45,310 bases of DNA from the NCBI GenBank assembly GCA_022842725.1, contig JALHOZ010000037.1:1-45310 (forward strand). The letters are read 5' to 3'. The notes under the pieces are model-generated. The model saw only the letters and a list, made by a program, of their open reading frames with translations, made no database searches and was not told the origin of the DNA. The stretch comes from Saprospiraceae bacterium (GTDB lineage: Bacteria > Bacteroidota > Bacteroidia > Chitinophagales > Saprospiraceae). The translations under genes were made by a program, and so were the position numbers. This document shows positions 25,760-34,517 of this stretch, in pieces. Every line of letters starts with the position of its first letter. Within the stretch, counting starts at the first letter, position 1.

Positions 25760-27427
25760 TTATTTACTACTTGTATAAAAAAATCCTTTTCCGGTCTTTT
25801 GTTTCCCCTGAATCAACCCTACAAACAATATTTGATGTTGGTTAACTTTGCTATTTTCACTTAAAAGATTCGGTACTTCAACATTGATAAAAGGTTGGCC
25901 TTTTATAAAAGGAACTTCTGTCCGGAATAATAACCGCCCCAATACATCAAATATGAAAATTTTCAAATTTTCTTCACTGTCCGTTTTATATTTGAATGAA
26001 AAACTTTCATTATTAAAAGAAACAGGTGAAGTAATTTCCAGAGGACCTTTTATGATACAATCATTATAAACTTTGGTCATTTCAATCATCGCATTGTGGA
26101 TATTCAAACGATTGCCACTTACTGTGATTTCGCTCAAAGGTTTTATTTGTGAACCACTTCTGTAAGAAATAGGATCTCCGGAATTTAAAATAATATCTTT
26201 TAACATCAACGTTGTATTCCCGGGATTATTGGTATAATCTTCAGTAAAGGAAGCACACTCCATGGAATGAAGTAAAGAAATTGCTCCTGCCAGAATGGGT
26301 GCAGAAAGAGAAGTGCCACTTACCAAACTGTATTTTGATATCGCATCGTTGGTAGTCAGAATGTCTTCACCGGGAACTGCCATGTCAACGTGTTTTGGTC
26401 CAAAACCCGCTTCCCGGACTTTAATATCGTTGTCATCAGAATTGGTGACCACAATAAGATATTTACTCTCGCAGGTAGAAGGAACATCTCCAACAATGTC
26501 TATATTATCATTAGAGTTTGGAGAGGCCCCGACACTTAAAATTCCTTTTGCTCCCATTTTGTCATAAAGCGAACACCATACCGGAAATTCACTGCCAAAC
26601 CGTTCTGCAACTCCGGCGGAATAAGATACGGTAACAATATTGGCTCCTTTGGTTCCTCCGGAATCAAGATATAATGACTTCATTTTGAAAACGTAATCAT
26701 AAGCTTTCTGGACTTCTGTGGTTTTCAGAGGAACCTGACACAAAATAACTTTTGCATTCCAATTGATACCTGATATCCCCCGACCATTATTGCCCTTTGC
26801 GGCTCCTGCTCCCAGAACCTGGGTGCCATGGGTTTCGGCCGTAATGGTACCTGTATTGGTGTCAAAATTAAATCCGTTGACATCATCTATAAATCCGTTC
26901 GCATCATTGTCAATACCGTCTCCCGGGATTTCGCCGGGATTGGTGTAAAATATGTCACTGAAATCCTCATGTGAAGTCAGAAAACCATCGTCCAGAATGG
27001 CAATAACTATCTCTTTGCCATTAAGATCGGGGCCGCCTTTGGTAATACTCCACGCATCAAATGCTTTGATAGTTTCAAGATACCATTGGCTGGCTAACTG
27101 TGGGTCATTTGGTCTTGTATTTCTGTTTTTTGTAATTGCAGCTCTTTCTATATTGATGATATTTTTATCTCTTACCAATGTTTTATACCATTCTTCCGAA
27201 GCATCTATATCAACTTTAAGGGTATAATATTCATTTTTCGGATGATTACTAAATGCTTTAACCTCAAAAGCTGAAGCTTTTCTGGAACTAAGTTTTCCTG
27301 ACAGATTTTGAAGGTGTTGTTGAATATCTTTTTGGTGATATTCCAAAACAAATTCATTATTAATTAACTGAGCTGAAAGAAACACAGGAATTAACAAAAA
27401 ACTCAAAAGAACAAATCGTTTCATCAT
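25760..27427 (-). CDS. Secreted subtilisin-like (S8) protease with probable T9SS C-terminal domain
   Basis: A 555-residue protein with a signal peptide (1-20, ending LSAQ), a short propeptide-like segment (about 25-100), and an S8 catalytic domain (about 115-400). The triad is Asp146 (AILDDG), His200 (AETHGTQV) and Ser373 (VSGTSLSAP), with an oxyanion Asn candidate in GASPNSN (about 304). An Asp/Asn-rich insert (DGIDNDANGFIDDVNG, about 170-185) is a likely Ca2+ loop. The last ~90 residues form a beta-rich domain with the FDVLGRLLFRTEV pattern of T9SS type A sorting domains. Expected to be exported and surface-attached or released. First of the subtilase-pdxH-htrA run; a -7 element lies at 27464-27471. 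Start could be the second Met (27424). Confidence 0.9.
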   Translation of the reverse strand: MMKRFVLLSFLLIPVFLSAQLINNEFVLEYHQKDIQQHLQNLSGKLSSRKASAFEVKAFSNHPKNEYYTLKVDIDASEEWYKTLVRDKNIINIERAAITKNRNTRPNDPQLASQWYLETIKAFDAWSITKGGPDLNGKEIVIAILDDGFLTSHEDFSDIFYTNPGEIPGDGIDNDANGFIDDVNGFNFDTNTGTITAETHGTQVLGAGAAKGNNGRGISGINWNAKVILCQVPLKTTEVQKAYDYVFKMKSLYLDSGGTKGANIVTVSYSAGVAERFGSEFPVWCSLYDKMGAKGILSVGASPNSNDNIDIVGDVPSTCESKYLIVVTNSDDNDIKVREAGFGPKHVDMAVPGEDILTTNDAISKYSLVSGTSLSAPILAGAISLLHSMECASFTEDYTNNPGNTTLMLKDIILNSGDPISYRSGSQIKPLSEITVSGNRLNIHNAMIEMTKVYNDCIIKGPLEITSPVSFNNESFSFKYKTDSEENLKIFIFDVLGRLLFRTEVPFIKGQPFINVEVPNLLSENSKVNQHQILFVGLIQGKQKTGKGFFYTSSK

Positions 27428-27463
27428 AAGTTAAAAAGTTATATTTTGAAAATGGATATCCTG

Positions 27464-27471
27464 CAAAATTA
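27464..27471 (-). promoter_or_regulatory. Bacteroidota -7 element (TAATTTTG) for the subtilase-pdxH-htrA run
   Basis: Minus-strand TAATTTTG matches TAnnTTTG and gives a leader of roughly 30 nt before the subtilase start at 27427. Confidence 0.45.
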
Positions 27472-27521
27472 ATGGGCAAAAAGATATAAACATAAATTTT
27501 TTTTGCAATTTTGGTATTACG

Positions 27522-27552
27522 TAAAAATCAACAAGGTTCGAAATGTTGATTT
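27522..27552 (-). terminator. Probable terminator after the FG-GAP protein gene
   Basis: A 9-bp perfect stem, 27525-27533 (AAATCAACA) with 27544-27552 (TGTTGATTT), and a 10-nt loop. On the minus strand it is followed by T residues. It lies 28 nt past the stop of the gene ending at 27580. Confidence 0.5.
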
Positions 27553-27579
27553 GTTGTTTTTGATTTCTACACGTTTTCA

Positions 27580-29793
27580 TCACTTAATCACCACTATTTT
27601 TTCATAAAAAAATTGTTTGTTTTGTTTGATCTGAATCAAATAAACTCCTTGTTGTCTGTTTTGTAAACTAAACAAATTTTCCCGTTTCTCAAGGTTGATT
27701 TGATTTCCAAACATGTCAAAAACGGTTATATCTGCATCATGTTCATAGGTGGAATAAAAATCCCCGTAATTTGGATTTGGATAAACGAAACCTGGATTAC
27801 TGTTTTCAAAATTGTCAGCTGCAACATTGTTTTTTTGAAATGTGGTATTAAAAAAACTGATGCCACCTCTTTCGTTCCCAATGACCATTTCAAAATATCC
27901 ATCATTATCAATATCATAAAGTGCAGGCACGGTTCTTGTACCCACAAAAATATCTCCGAGTTGACTGTTTGTAAGGGTAAATGCTGTTTCCGGCCTATTG
28001 TCGGTTACTTCATATAATTTTACCGGACCTCCCTGATTTCCAAACAACATCTTGAAACCTGTTTTGTCTTCAAAAAAGAACGGTGCTCCGGATTCACTGA
28101 AATAATCATTTTGCTGACTGAATATCTTCCCCAGATTTTTGGAATTCGGAGGGTTATTGACGGAGCTGATAAATGAAGGATTTGATAAACTTCCAGTGTT
28201 CTGAAAATAATTTAATTCATTATTTAATTCTCCGATTACAATATCGTTAAGGCCGTCTTTATTAAAGTCAGTGATAAATGGTTTTATAGCAAAACCAGGA
28301 AAAATATTAGCAAATGGATATACTCTGGGATCAAATGCTACAGGTTTGCCTGCCCCGGCATTATTTTTATAATAAAACAAACGACCTGTAAATTCTCCGA
28401 CCAAAAGGTCTGTGTCGCCATCACCGTCCAAATCTCCTGCATGAGGAGCAAGCCGCACATAAGGATTTACAATTTTTGAAAATTCCAGGTAGTCACTGTT
28501 AACCAAAGAAAAATGTGGTTCTTCCCGACTTCCAGTATTTTGGTAAAGTTCCATCCAGGTTTTTCTGGAGCCGTCGTACTCTATACTTCCGTTTCCGCCA
28601 ATAAGTAAATCCATGAGTCCATCCTCATTAAAATCAATAAAACAAGGATGACTGCCTGAGCCCAAGGTTACGGTTTGGTCTATCAAAAAACTTTTGGTAA
28701 ACAACTCGAAATTCGGATTCACTTCCGTTCCGTTATTCAGATAGAGCCAGATGTGGTTTGTTCTTTCACTGTCACTGCGTTCATTTGGGGATATAATCAG
28801 ATCCCGTTTGCCGTCGTTATTGACATCCACATGATATGCTGCAAGAAAAACCTGAATATTCACAGGTATGTCATTTGATGGAAAATTATGGTCAATCTGA
28901 TTGATCCATCCTTTTTTTGCGGTACCGTTATTGATCAAAAGCTTCAACTGAGGATTTGTTAAGTCTCCTAATAATAAGTCTTTGTCGCCGTCACCATCCA
29001 TATCTAAAAACAAACTGGTACTGCCACTGTGCCGGATTTTACCTTTGTCAGGAATGTGAAGATTGTAACAATCATCAGGGCTTGTACTTAAAAAAATATC
29101 GGATGAAAATTCATTTTCCTGAAATCCTCCCCAACATGCTGTATTTAAAACAAATTTAAGACTGTCAGGAGGCAGGTTTTCGTCTGAAGCTCTGTTTTCA
29201 TAAAAAGTCAGTTTGTCACTGCCTGATTGAAATGATAAAATATCTATATCGCCATCATTATCCAAATCTGTAATGGCCGGAATATCAATGGAACTATTGT
29301 AAATCTGTGTGTATCCGCCGACAAAAACCTGTAAAAAATTTCCGATACTTCCCGAAAAGCCGAAAGTTACCTGTTCAAATTGTAATTGATCATCGACTCT
29401 TTTTCCTTTAAACACTTCAATCGTAGACGGAATGGCACCACCGGTAAATATATCTTCCACGCCGTCACCGTTGTAATCAACCAAAAGAGCAAAAGTATTT
29501 AGTTTCGGGAAAAAAGCAATGTACTCGGGCGCAAAAACATAAGAAATTTCATTATTTGCCCCGGTATTTAAAAAGGTAAGGATGGTAAATCCTTCCTTGT
29601 CAAAAATGAATAAATCTTTGTTGCCGTCACCATTCAGGTCAATGTTTGAAAACATTGGATTTTTTATGCCTCCTGTACCGGGAAATATCAGGTTTTGTCC
29701 TCCTTTGTCAAAAGGTATATCTATAAAATCAAAATTTTGACCCTTGAGATAAAAGGAAAAAAACAAGAGAAATATGTATATATAATGCTTCAT
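27580..29793 (-). CDS. Secreted FG-GAP/VCBS-repeat protein with T9SS type A sorting domain
   Basis: A 737-residue exported protein (signal peptide 1-18, ending YLKG). At least nine Ca2+-binding repeat loops of the form D-x-D/N-x-D-G-x-x-D are visible, including DLNGDGNKDLFIFD, DYNGDGVEDIFTGG, DLDNDGDIDILSF, DMDGDGDKDLLLGD, DVNNDGKRDLIISP, DFNEDGLMDLLIGG, DLDGDGDTDLLVGE, DFNKDGLNDIVIGE and DIDNDGYFEMVIGNE. These build a beta-propeller like integrin alpha or VCBS proteins. The last ~75 residues (FVYPNPNYGDF, ITVFDMFGNQI, GVYLIQIKQNKQ) are a canonical T9SS type A sorting domain. Likely a surface protein for adhesion or binding; no catalytic domain is seen. Divergent from the NhaC-type gene (64 bp apart). 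Confidence 0.9.
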   Translation of the reverse strand: MKHYIYIFLLFFSFYLKGQNFDFIDIPFDKGGQNLIFPGTGGIKNPMFSNIDLNGDGNKDLFIFDKEGFTILTFLNTGANNEISYVFAPEYIAFFPKLNTFALLVDYNGDGVEDIFTGGAIPSTIEVFKGKRVDDQLQFEQVTFGFSGSIGNFLQVFVGGYTQIYNSSIDIPAITDLDNDGDIDILSFQSGSDKLTFYENRASDENLPPDSLKFVLNTACWGGFQENEFSSDIFLSTSPDDCYNLHIPDKGKIRHSGSTSLFLDMDGDGDKDLLLGDLTNPQLKLLINNGTAKKGWINQIDHNFPSNDIPVNIQVFLAAYHVDVNNDGKRDLIISPNERSDSERTNHIWLYLNNGTEVNPNFELFTKSFLIDQTVTLGSGSHPCFIDFNEDGLMDLLIGGNGSIEYDGSRKTWMELYQNTGSREEPHFSLVNSDYLEFSKIVNPYVRLAPHAGDLDGDGDTDLLVGEFTGRLFYYKNNAGAGKPVAFDPRVYPFANIFPGFAIKPFITDFNKDGLNDIVIGELNNELNYFQNTGSLSNPSFISSVNNPPNSKNLGKIFSQQNDYFSESGAPFFFEDKTGFKMLFGNQGGPVKLYEVTDNRPETAFTLTNSQLGDIFVGTRTVPALYDIDNDGYFEMVIGNERGGISFFNTTFQKNNVAADNFENSNPGFVYPNPNYGDFYSTYEHDADITVFDMFGNQINLEKRENLFSLQNRQQGVYLIQIKQNKQFFYEKIVVIK

Positions 29794-29857
29794 TTTAAAA
29801 AATCAATTAACTTTCCAACATTTTTTAAATAATTTCTGAATACCAAACAAATCGCTC

Positions 29858-31921
29858 ATGTGTCAAAGTATTTGTAAAACTGTTCTTTTTTTTATTTTAT
29901 TGTCCTGTAGTTCATGGTTGTTTTCACAAGAAACCATACAAATGTCAAAGGACACATTACAGCAAAAAGAACAAAAATCTGATACTTTTAGTTTATCCCG
30001 ACCTGAATTTATCACCAAAGGAAACAAAGTTTTTTTCAAAACAGATAAACAAGGTGTCGCTTCGGTGGATATCAATGGCGAAAAAGTTTTCCTGACATCA
30101 AAAAATGGTATGGCAGAATTTCCATATTCTGTTGACAGATCCGGAAAATTGTACTTATTTTCAAAAGATGAAGGATTTGTTTTATACCATATTTCAGCAG
30201 ATCAGGTTGGAATACCCAGAATTAAACCTATTCCTTTTTATTTATCGGTGTTTCCTCCTTTGGTAGCCATTATTTGTGCTTTGATTTTTAAAGAAGTATT
30301 GTTTTCTTTGTTTTTAGGTGTATGGGCCGGAGTTTTTATATTGGAGGGACTTAGAATTGATTCATTATTTCATTTTTTACAAACTATTTGGAAAGTAGTT
30401 CAGACTCATGTTGTCAATGCATTGACAAATCCCGGACATATGTCAATAATCGTATTTTCAATGTTGATCGGAGGTATGGTAGCCCTGATTTCAAAAAACG
30501 GAGGCATGGGTGGTATTGTTAAAAAACTTTCTAAATATGCAAAGGATAAAAAAAGCAGCCAAATGGTGACGTGGTTTTTGGGAATTGTGGTTTTTTTTGA
30601 TGATTATGCCAATACGTTGGTCGTTGGAAATACCATGAGACCAATAACGGATTCTTACAGGGTAAGTCGGGAGAAATTGAGTTATTTGGTTGACAGCACA
30701 GCTGCACCGGTAGCTTCGATTGCTTTTATTACAACCTGGATTGGTGCACAACTTGCCTATATCCAAAGTGGAATGGTAAATCTGGGACAATATGATATAT
30801 CACCATATTCTCTATATTTCAGTTCCCTTCAATATGCATTTTATCCAGTTTTAACCATAATTTTTATGCTCATCATTATCCTTTCGGGAAAAGACTTTGG
30901 GCCGATGTATCATGCAGAACAACGTGCTGCAAAAGGATATATCATGAGTCATGACCAAATTTCAGAAGATGAACCCAATATGGAGGATTTAAGCCCTGTT
31001 AAAGGAGCGTCTTTACAATGGCACAAAGCGGCATTACCGGTTTTTACCGTTGTTTTTGTTACACTTTTTGCATTAATGGAGACAGGATTTTCGTCTCTTT
31101 TTGTAACGTTATTTCCTGAAGGAGGCATTTTTTCATGGAGTAATGTCTGGAATGAATTACATCAAACGCTGCCAGCGGGTGAAAATGGATTTTTTGTCAA
31201 ACTTGGAAAAGTTATTGGTTCTGCGGATAGTTACATATCGCTGTTATGGGCCAGCTTGAGCGGATTAATTATGGCTATTATCCTGACTTTAGCGGATAAA
31301 ACGATGAAGCTTTTTTCTGTCATGCATTGGGTCACTGTTGGTTTTAAAACGATGTTGCCGGCATTATTGATCCTGACCCTTGCCTGGGCTTTGGCCTCAG
31401 TTACAGAAGAACTGCATACGGCTGAATTTATAAGTATGGCATTAGCCGGTAATGTGTCACCTATGTTTATGCCTCCTCTGGTTTTTATATTGTCCTTTTT
31501 AATAGCTTTTTCAACAGGATCCAGTTGGAGTACCATGGCTATATTTTATCCGATAGCCATTCCTGCAACTTATGCCGTTTGTATGGAAGCCGGAATGTCC
31601 TCTCCTGAAGCACTGCCTTATCTGATTCATGTCATCTCTATTGTTTTGGCAGCGGCCGTTTTTGGTGATCATTGTTCTCCAATATCCGACACAACGATAT
31701 TGAGTTCTCTCGCTTCTGATTGTAATCATTTGGATCATGTTAAAACCCAGATGCCTTATGCCATGGCAGTCGGGCTTACTTCTGTGTTTTTAAGTTTTAT
31801 CGCTGCCCTGGTCAACGGCGGATTGTTTTTTAATCTGTCTTTATTTGGTATCGGCACTTTAATATTGTACTTTGTTGTCAGGATTTTGGGTAAAAGGCTT
31901 GATTTGAATACTTTAGAATAG
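29858..31921 (+). CDS. NhaC-family Na+/H+ antiporter with exported N-terminal domain
   Basis: A 687-residue protein. Residues 1-24 look like a signal peptide (ending WLFSQ). About 30-125 form a soluble beta-rich domain (KVFFKTDKQGVASVDINGEKVF, KLYLFSKDEGFVLYHIS). From about 130 a polytopic NhaC/YuiF-type antiporter begins (FKEVLFSLFLGVWAG, VVFFDDYANTLVVG, SFLIAFSTGSSWSTMAIFYPIAIP, AAAVFGDHCSPISDTTILSSLASDCNHL), with the conserved acidic and polar residues of the ion path intact. The core should exchange Na+ for H+ across the inner membrane. Typical NhaC proteins are 450-530 residues, so the front domain is an addition. Nearby nqr genes suggest a shared Na+ economy. Confidence 0.9.
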   Translation: MCQSICKTVLFFILLSCSSWLFSQETIQMSKDTLQQKEQKSDTFSLSRPEFITKGNKVFFKTDKQGVASVDINGEKVFLTSKNGMAEFPYSVDRSGKLYLFSKDEGFVLYHISADQVGIPRIKPIPFYLSVFPPLVAIICALIFKEVLFSLFLGVWAGVFILEGLRIDSLFHFLQTIWKVVQTHVVNALTNPGHMSIIVFSMLIGGMVALISKNGGMGGIVKKLSKYAKDKKSSQMVTWFLGIVVFFDDYANTLVVGNTMRPITDSYRVSREKLSYLVDSTAAPVASIAFITTWIGAQLAYIQSGMVNLGQYDISPYSLYFSSLQYAFYPVLTIIFMLIIILSGKDFGPMYHAEQRAAKGYIMSHDQISEDEPNMEDLSPVKGASLQWHKAALPVFTVVFVTLFALMETGFSSLFVTLFPEGGIFSWSNVWNELHQTLPAGENGFFVKLGKVIGSADSYISLLWASLSGLIMAIILTLADKTMKLFSVMHWVTVGFKTMLPALLILTLAWALASVTEELHTAEFISMALAGNVSPMFMPPLVFILSFLIAFSTGSSWSTMAIFYPIAIPATYAVCMEAGMSSPEALPYLIHVISIVLAAAVFGDHCSPISDTTILSSLASDCNHLDHVKTQMPYAMAVGLTSVFLSFIAALVNGGLFFNLSLFGIGTLILYFVVRILGKRLDLNTLE

Positions 31922-32047
31922 TTTTTTAATACAAAGTTGTTTTCATATCTTTGGTGTGAAGTAGTAAAAGTCTGCTTCAATCACATAGAAACAGACACTT
32001 GGAGTTTCTCCTAAGCATCGACATACTTCAAGGCTTTTTAAGAAGCA

Positions 32048-33079
32048 TTACATAACATTTCCCATTTTGATCAATTGCATGGATAGACTGACAGTTTGAC
32101 CCGGATTTTCAGTGATATTCAGTTTTGAGGGTATGGTGATAAAACTTTTTACACCGTTGGGGAATTGACTATCCAAACCTAAGATAACTTTTCGGACAGT
32201 GACCAAATCAAGGGAATTAATTTTTGTATCCCCATTTACATCTGCTGCAACTTTTTGATTATTGGTGATTAGTGGTTGCAATCCCAAAATATGTTTTTGA
32301 ATAGTCAGGAGATCTAATGAATTGACACTGGCATGATATGCCTGTGCATTAGTTTCCATAACCACAACAGGATTTGGCAAAGACGGGAATTGTTGGCTTG
32401 GATAGGTAAAAAGATATTGTCCCTGACTGTTTTTTACAATTTCATATTTGGGACCGGCGGCATTATCAGATTTTAAAAAGTAACGCACCGTTCCATCAGG
32501 AAGATTCAGGTTATTGTTCTGAATAGAAAGTTGAACAGTGGTAGGATCCGGCGCATTATTGCCGGGTTTTTCGGCACCTGTAGCAGCAATAGCAGCATCC
32601 AATTCCGAAAAAAACACAGGATAATTTACTTTTTTATCAGGTCCTATGACAGCAAAAGAAGGTGTACCAAACCAGGAGCCAAACTGTCCTGTTTTAAACA
32701 TATCAGCTATTAAATGTGAATTGCCGTCAGAACCCGCAGAAATCACGGTCATACCAAACGTGTTTTTATAGCCCCGGACTTTATTATTATCATCATTAGA
32801 TAAAATGGATAATTCCATAAAACGGGTGTCGTTTTGATTATTACCCCATTCTATGTTTTTAGCCTGAAATGAAGGTGCATTGGCTCTGCATGGAGGACAG
32901 TTGACAAAAAAGAATTTGATGACCACTGTTTTTCCCTGATTCAGATGGTTTTCATATAATTGATGTTGTACTCCGTCAATGTCTGTAAAACTGAAGTTCG
33001 GAATCACAGGCAATTGACTTAGCAAAAAAGAGCAACTTATTAAGCTTAAAAATGTTACAATAAACAATCTGAAAAACAT
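32048..33079 (-). CDS. Secreted thioredoxin/TlpA-fold protein with C-terminal dockerin-like domain
   Basis: A 343-residue exported protein (signal 1-21). A redoxin domain covers about 22-170, with CPPC active site (Cys61, Cys64 in VNCPPCRANAP) and the cis-Pro loop GTPSFAVIG (Pro140). A type I dockerin-like pair of Ca2+/helix repeats follows: SVNSLDLLTIQKHILGL (about 251-267) and DVNGDTKINSLDLVTVRKVILGL (about 280-302). The last stretch ends abruptly with IKMGNVM. In many Bacteroidota secreted proteins a beta domain or T9SS signal follows such repeats; none is present here, suggesting a truncated C-terminus. A disulfide oxidoreductase role outside the cytoplasm is likely; the dockerin partner is unknown. 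A -7 element lies 18 nt upstream. Confidence 0.85.
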   Translation of the reverse strand: MFFRLFIVTFLSLISCSFLLSQLPVIPNFSFTDIDGVQHQLYENHLNQGKTVVIKFFFVNCPPCRANAPSFQAKNIEWGNNQNDTRFMELSILSNDDNNKVRGYKNTFGMTVISAGSDGNSHLIADMFKTGQFGSWFGTPSFAVIGPDKKVNYPVFFSELDAAIAATGAEKPGNNAPDPTTVQLSIQNNNLNLPDGTVRYFLKSDNAAGPKYEIVKNSQGQYLFTYPSQQFPSLPNPVVVMETNAQAYHASVNSLDLLTIQKHILGLQPLITNNQKVAADVNGDTKINSLDLVTVRKVILGLDSQFPNGVKSFITIPSKLNITENPGQTVSLSMQLIKMGNVM

Positions 33080-33097
33080 TTTAAATTATTTTAGATA

Positions 33098-33105
33098 CAA
33101 AGATA
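33098..33105 (-). promoter_or_regulatory. Bacteroidota -7 element (TATCTTTG) for the thioredoxin-dockerin gene
   Basis: Minus-strand TATCTTTG matches TAnnTTTG and ends 18 nt before the ATG at 33079. Confidence 0.45.
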
Positions 33106-33186
33106 GTGTAAATTTTATTATAAAAGACACATTATTAACGTATTAACAATTTTACAATATATTTTTTTTAACAAAATATTCAGGTA

Positions 33187-33897
33187 TTGAAACAAAAAGT
33201 TGCCTACGAATGGTTGACAGGCAAATCATATAAAGAAATATGGGAATATCAATCTGAGTTGCACCAATCTCTCATTTTATCAAAAAGAAAAAACCATTCT
33301 TCTGATGAAATTCCGGGTGCGACTATCCACCATATGTTGTTTTGTGAACATAATCCCGTCATCACCATCGGCAAAAGCGGTAAAGAAGAACATTTGCTTC
33401 TTGGCGAAAATGAATTAGCGTCAAGGGATATTGAATATTACAAAATCAATCGGGGAGGGGACATTACCTATCACGGACCGGGCCAACTCACCGGTTATCC
33501 GATTTTTGATTTAGAGATGTTTTATACCGACGTACACCGTTATGTCCGGGAATTGGAGGAAATCATTATCTTATCCATAGCTGAGTGGGGCATCCGGGGA
33601 TTCAGGTTGCCAAAATACACCGGTGTTTGGGTGGGTGATGATCAGAACAAAAAGGATGCCCGCAAAATTTGCGCAATCGGAGTTCATCTTTCCAGATGGG
33701 TTACCCTTCACGGGTTTGCGCTGAACGTAAATACTGACCTGACTTATTTTAATCATATCATACCTTGCGGAATCAAAGAAGATGAACTCACGGTAACATC
33801 TATGGAAAAAGAAACAGGTCAAAAAGTTGACATCCGCCTTGTGGAAGAAGTTTTAAAGCGTAATTTTGCAAAAATTTTCGGGTTGGAATATATTTGA
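33187..33897 (+). CDS. lipB: Octanoyl-[acyl-carrier-protein]:protein N-octanoyltransferase (LipB)
   Basis: A 236-residue LipB. Substrate-site motifs are INRGGDITYHGPGQLTGYPI (about 88-106), ARKICAIGVHLSRWVTLHGFALN (Lys160) and IIPCGIKEDELT (catalytic Cys194). It transfers octanoyl groups from ACP to lipoyl domains, the first step of lipoate synthesis; lipA is not in the window. The start is TTG: in-frame codons upstream are only CAA AAT ATT CAG GTA after a stop at 33169-33171, and the first in-frame Met is about residue 50, too late for the fold. The thioesterase gene follows after 36 nt. Confidence 0.94.
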   Translation: MKQKVAYEWLTGKSYKEIWEYQSELHQSLILSKRKNHSSDEIPGATIHHMLFCEHNPVITIGKSGKEEHLLLGENELASRDIEYYKINRGGDITYHGPGQLTGYPIFDLEMFYTDVHRYVRELEEIIILSIAEWGIRGFRLPKYTGVWVGDDQNKKDARKICAIGVHLSRWVTLHGFALNVNTDLTYFNHIIPCGIKEDELTVTSMEKETGQKVDIRLVEEVLKRNFAKIFGLEYI

Positions 33898-33933
33898 CAG
33901 ACTTCCTGAATCACATATAATGACCAAATATAT

Positions 33934-34455
33934 ATGAAAAAAGAAAAATTAGTAGCCGAATCACGAACAGTAATGACTGAGTTGATTATGCCAAATGATA
34001 CCAACCCTTTAGGGGATTTAATGGGAGGTTATCTCATGCGCTGGATGGATATCGTCAGTGCTATATGCGCATCCAGACATTGTGAGTGCCACGTGGTAAC
34101 TGCGTCTGTTGACCATATATCATTTCACGAACCGATTAAATTGGGAGATGTTATTACTTTGACAGCTACGATTACCAGAGCTTTTAATACATCAGTCGAA
34201 GTATTTGTAGAAGTTTCAGCTGCAGATATGCCGGGAACCAATCCAAGGCAATCCAATCATGCGTATTTTTCTTTTGTTGCTTTGGATAAAGAAACAAGAG
34301 TTCCTCAAAAAGTCCCTACATTATTACCTATCACCAATGAAGAAAAAAAGTTGTACGAAAGTGCCATACGAAGAAGGGAAATAAGGCTCATCCTGGCAGG
34401 TAAAATGAAACCTTCAGAAGCTATTCATGTAAAAAGTTTTTTTGCAGAATTATAA
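33934..34455 (+). CDS. Acyl-CoA thioesterase (YciA/BFIT-like hotdog fold)
   Basis: A 173-residue single-hotdog protein. The segment PNDTNPLGDLMGGYLMRWMDIVSAICASRH is the family signature, with the Gly-rich turn and catalytic Asp. VTASVDHISFHEPIKLGDVITL and FVALDKETRVPQKVP complete the fold. Members hydrolyse medium- or long-chain acyl-CoA in the cytoplasm and assemble as hexamers. It lies 36 nt after lipB on the same strand. Substrate preference cannot be read from sequence. Confidence 0.88.
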   Translation: MKKEKLVAESRTVMTELIMPNDTNPLGDLMGGYLMRWMDIVSAICASRHCECHVVTASVDHISFHEPIKLGDVITLTATITRAFNTSVEVFVEVSAADMPGTNPRQSNHAYFSFVALDKETRVPQKVPTLLPITNEEKKLYESAIRRREIRLILAGKMKPSEAIHVKSFFAEL

Positions 34456-34494
34456 AGATAGGACGATATATTATATTATAAAGTTCTTACTGAC

Positions 34495-34517
34495 AACCTA
34501 TTTTTACCATAGGTTTT
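34495..34517. terminator. Weak hairpin between convergent thioesterase and hutI genes
   Basis: A 6-bp stem (AACCTA/TAGGTT) with a 9-nt loop and short T-rich flanks lies between two convergent genes and touches the hutI stop. It is short, so a terminator role is only possible. Confidence 0.3.

Noticed and set aside
31957-31979. 8-bp hairpin after the NhaC-type gene
   Set aside because: Contains one G-U pair and no T-run on either strand, so a terminator call is not supported.
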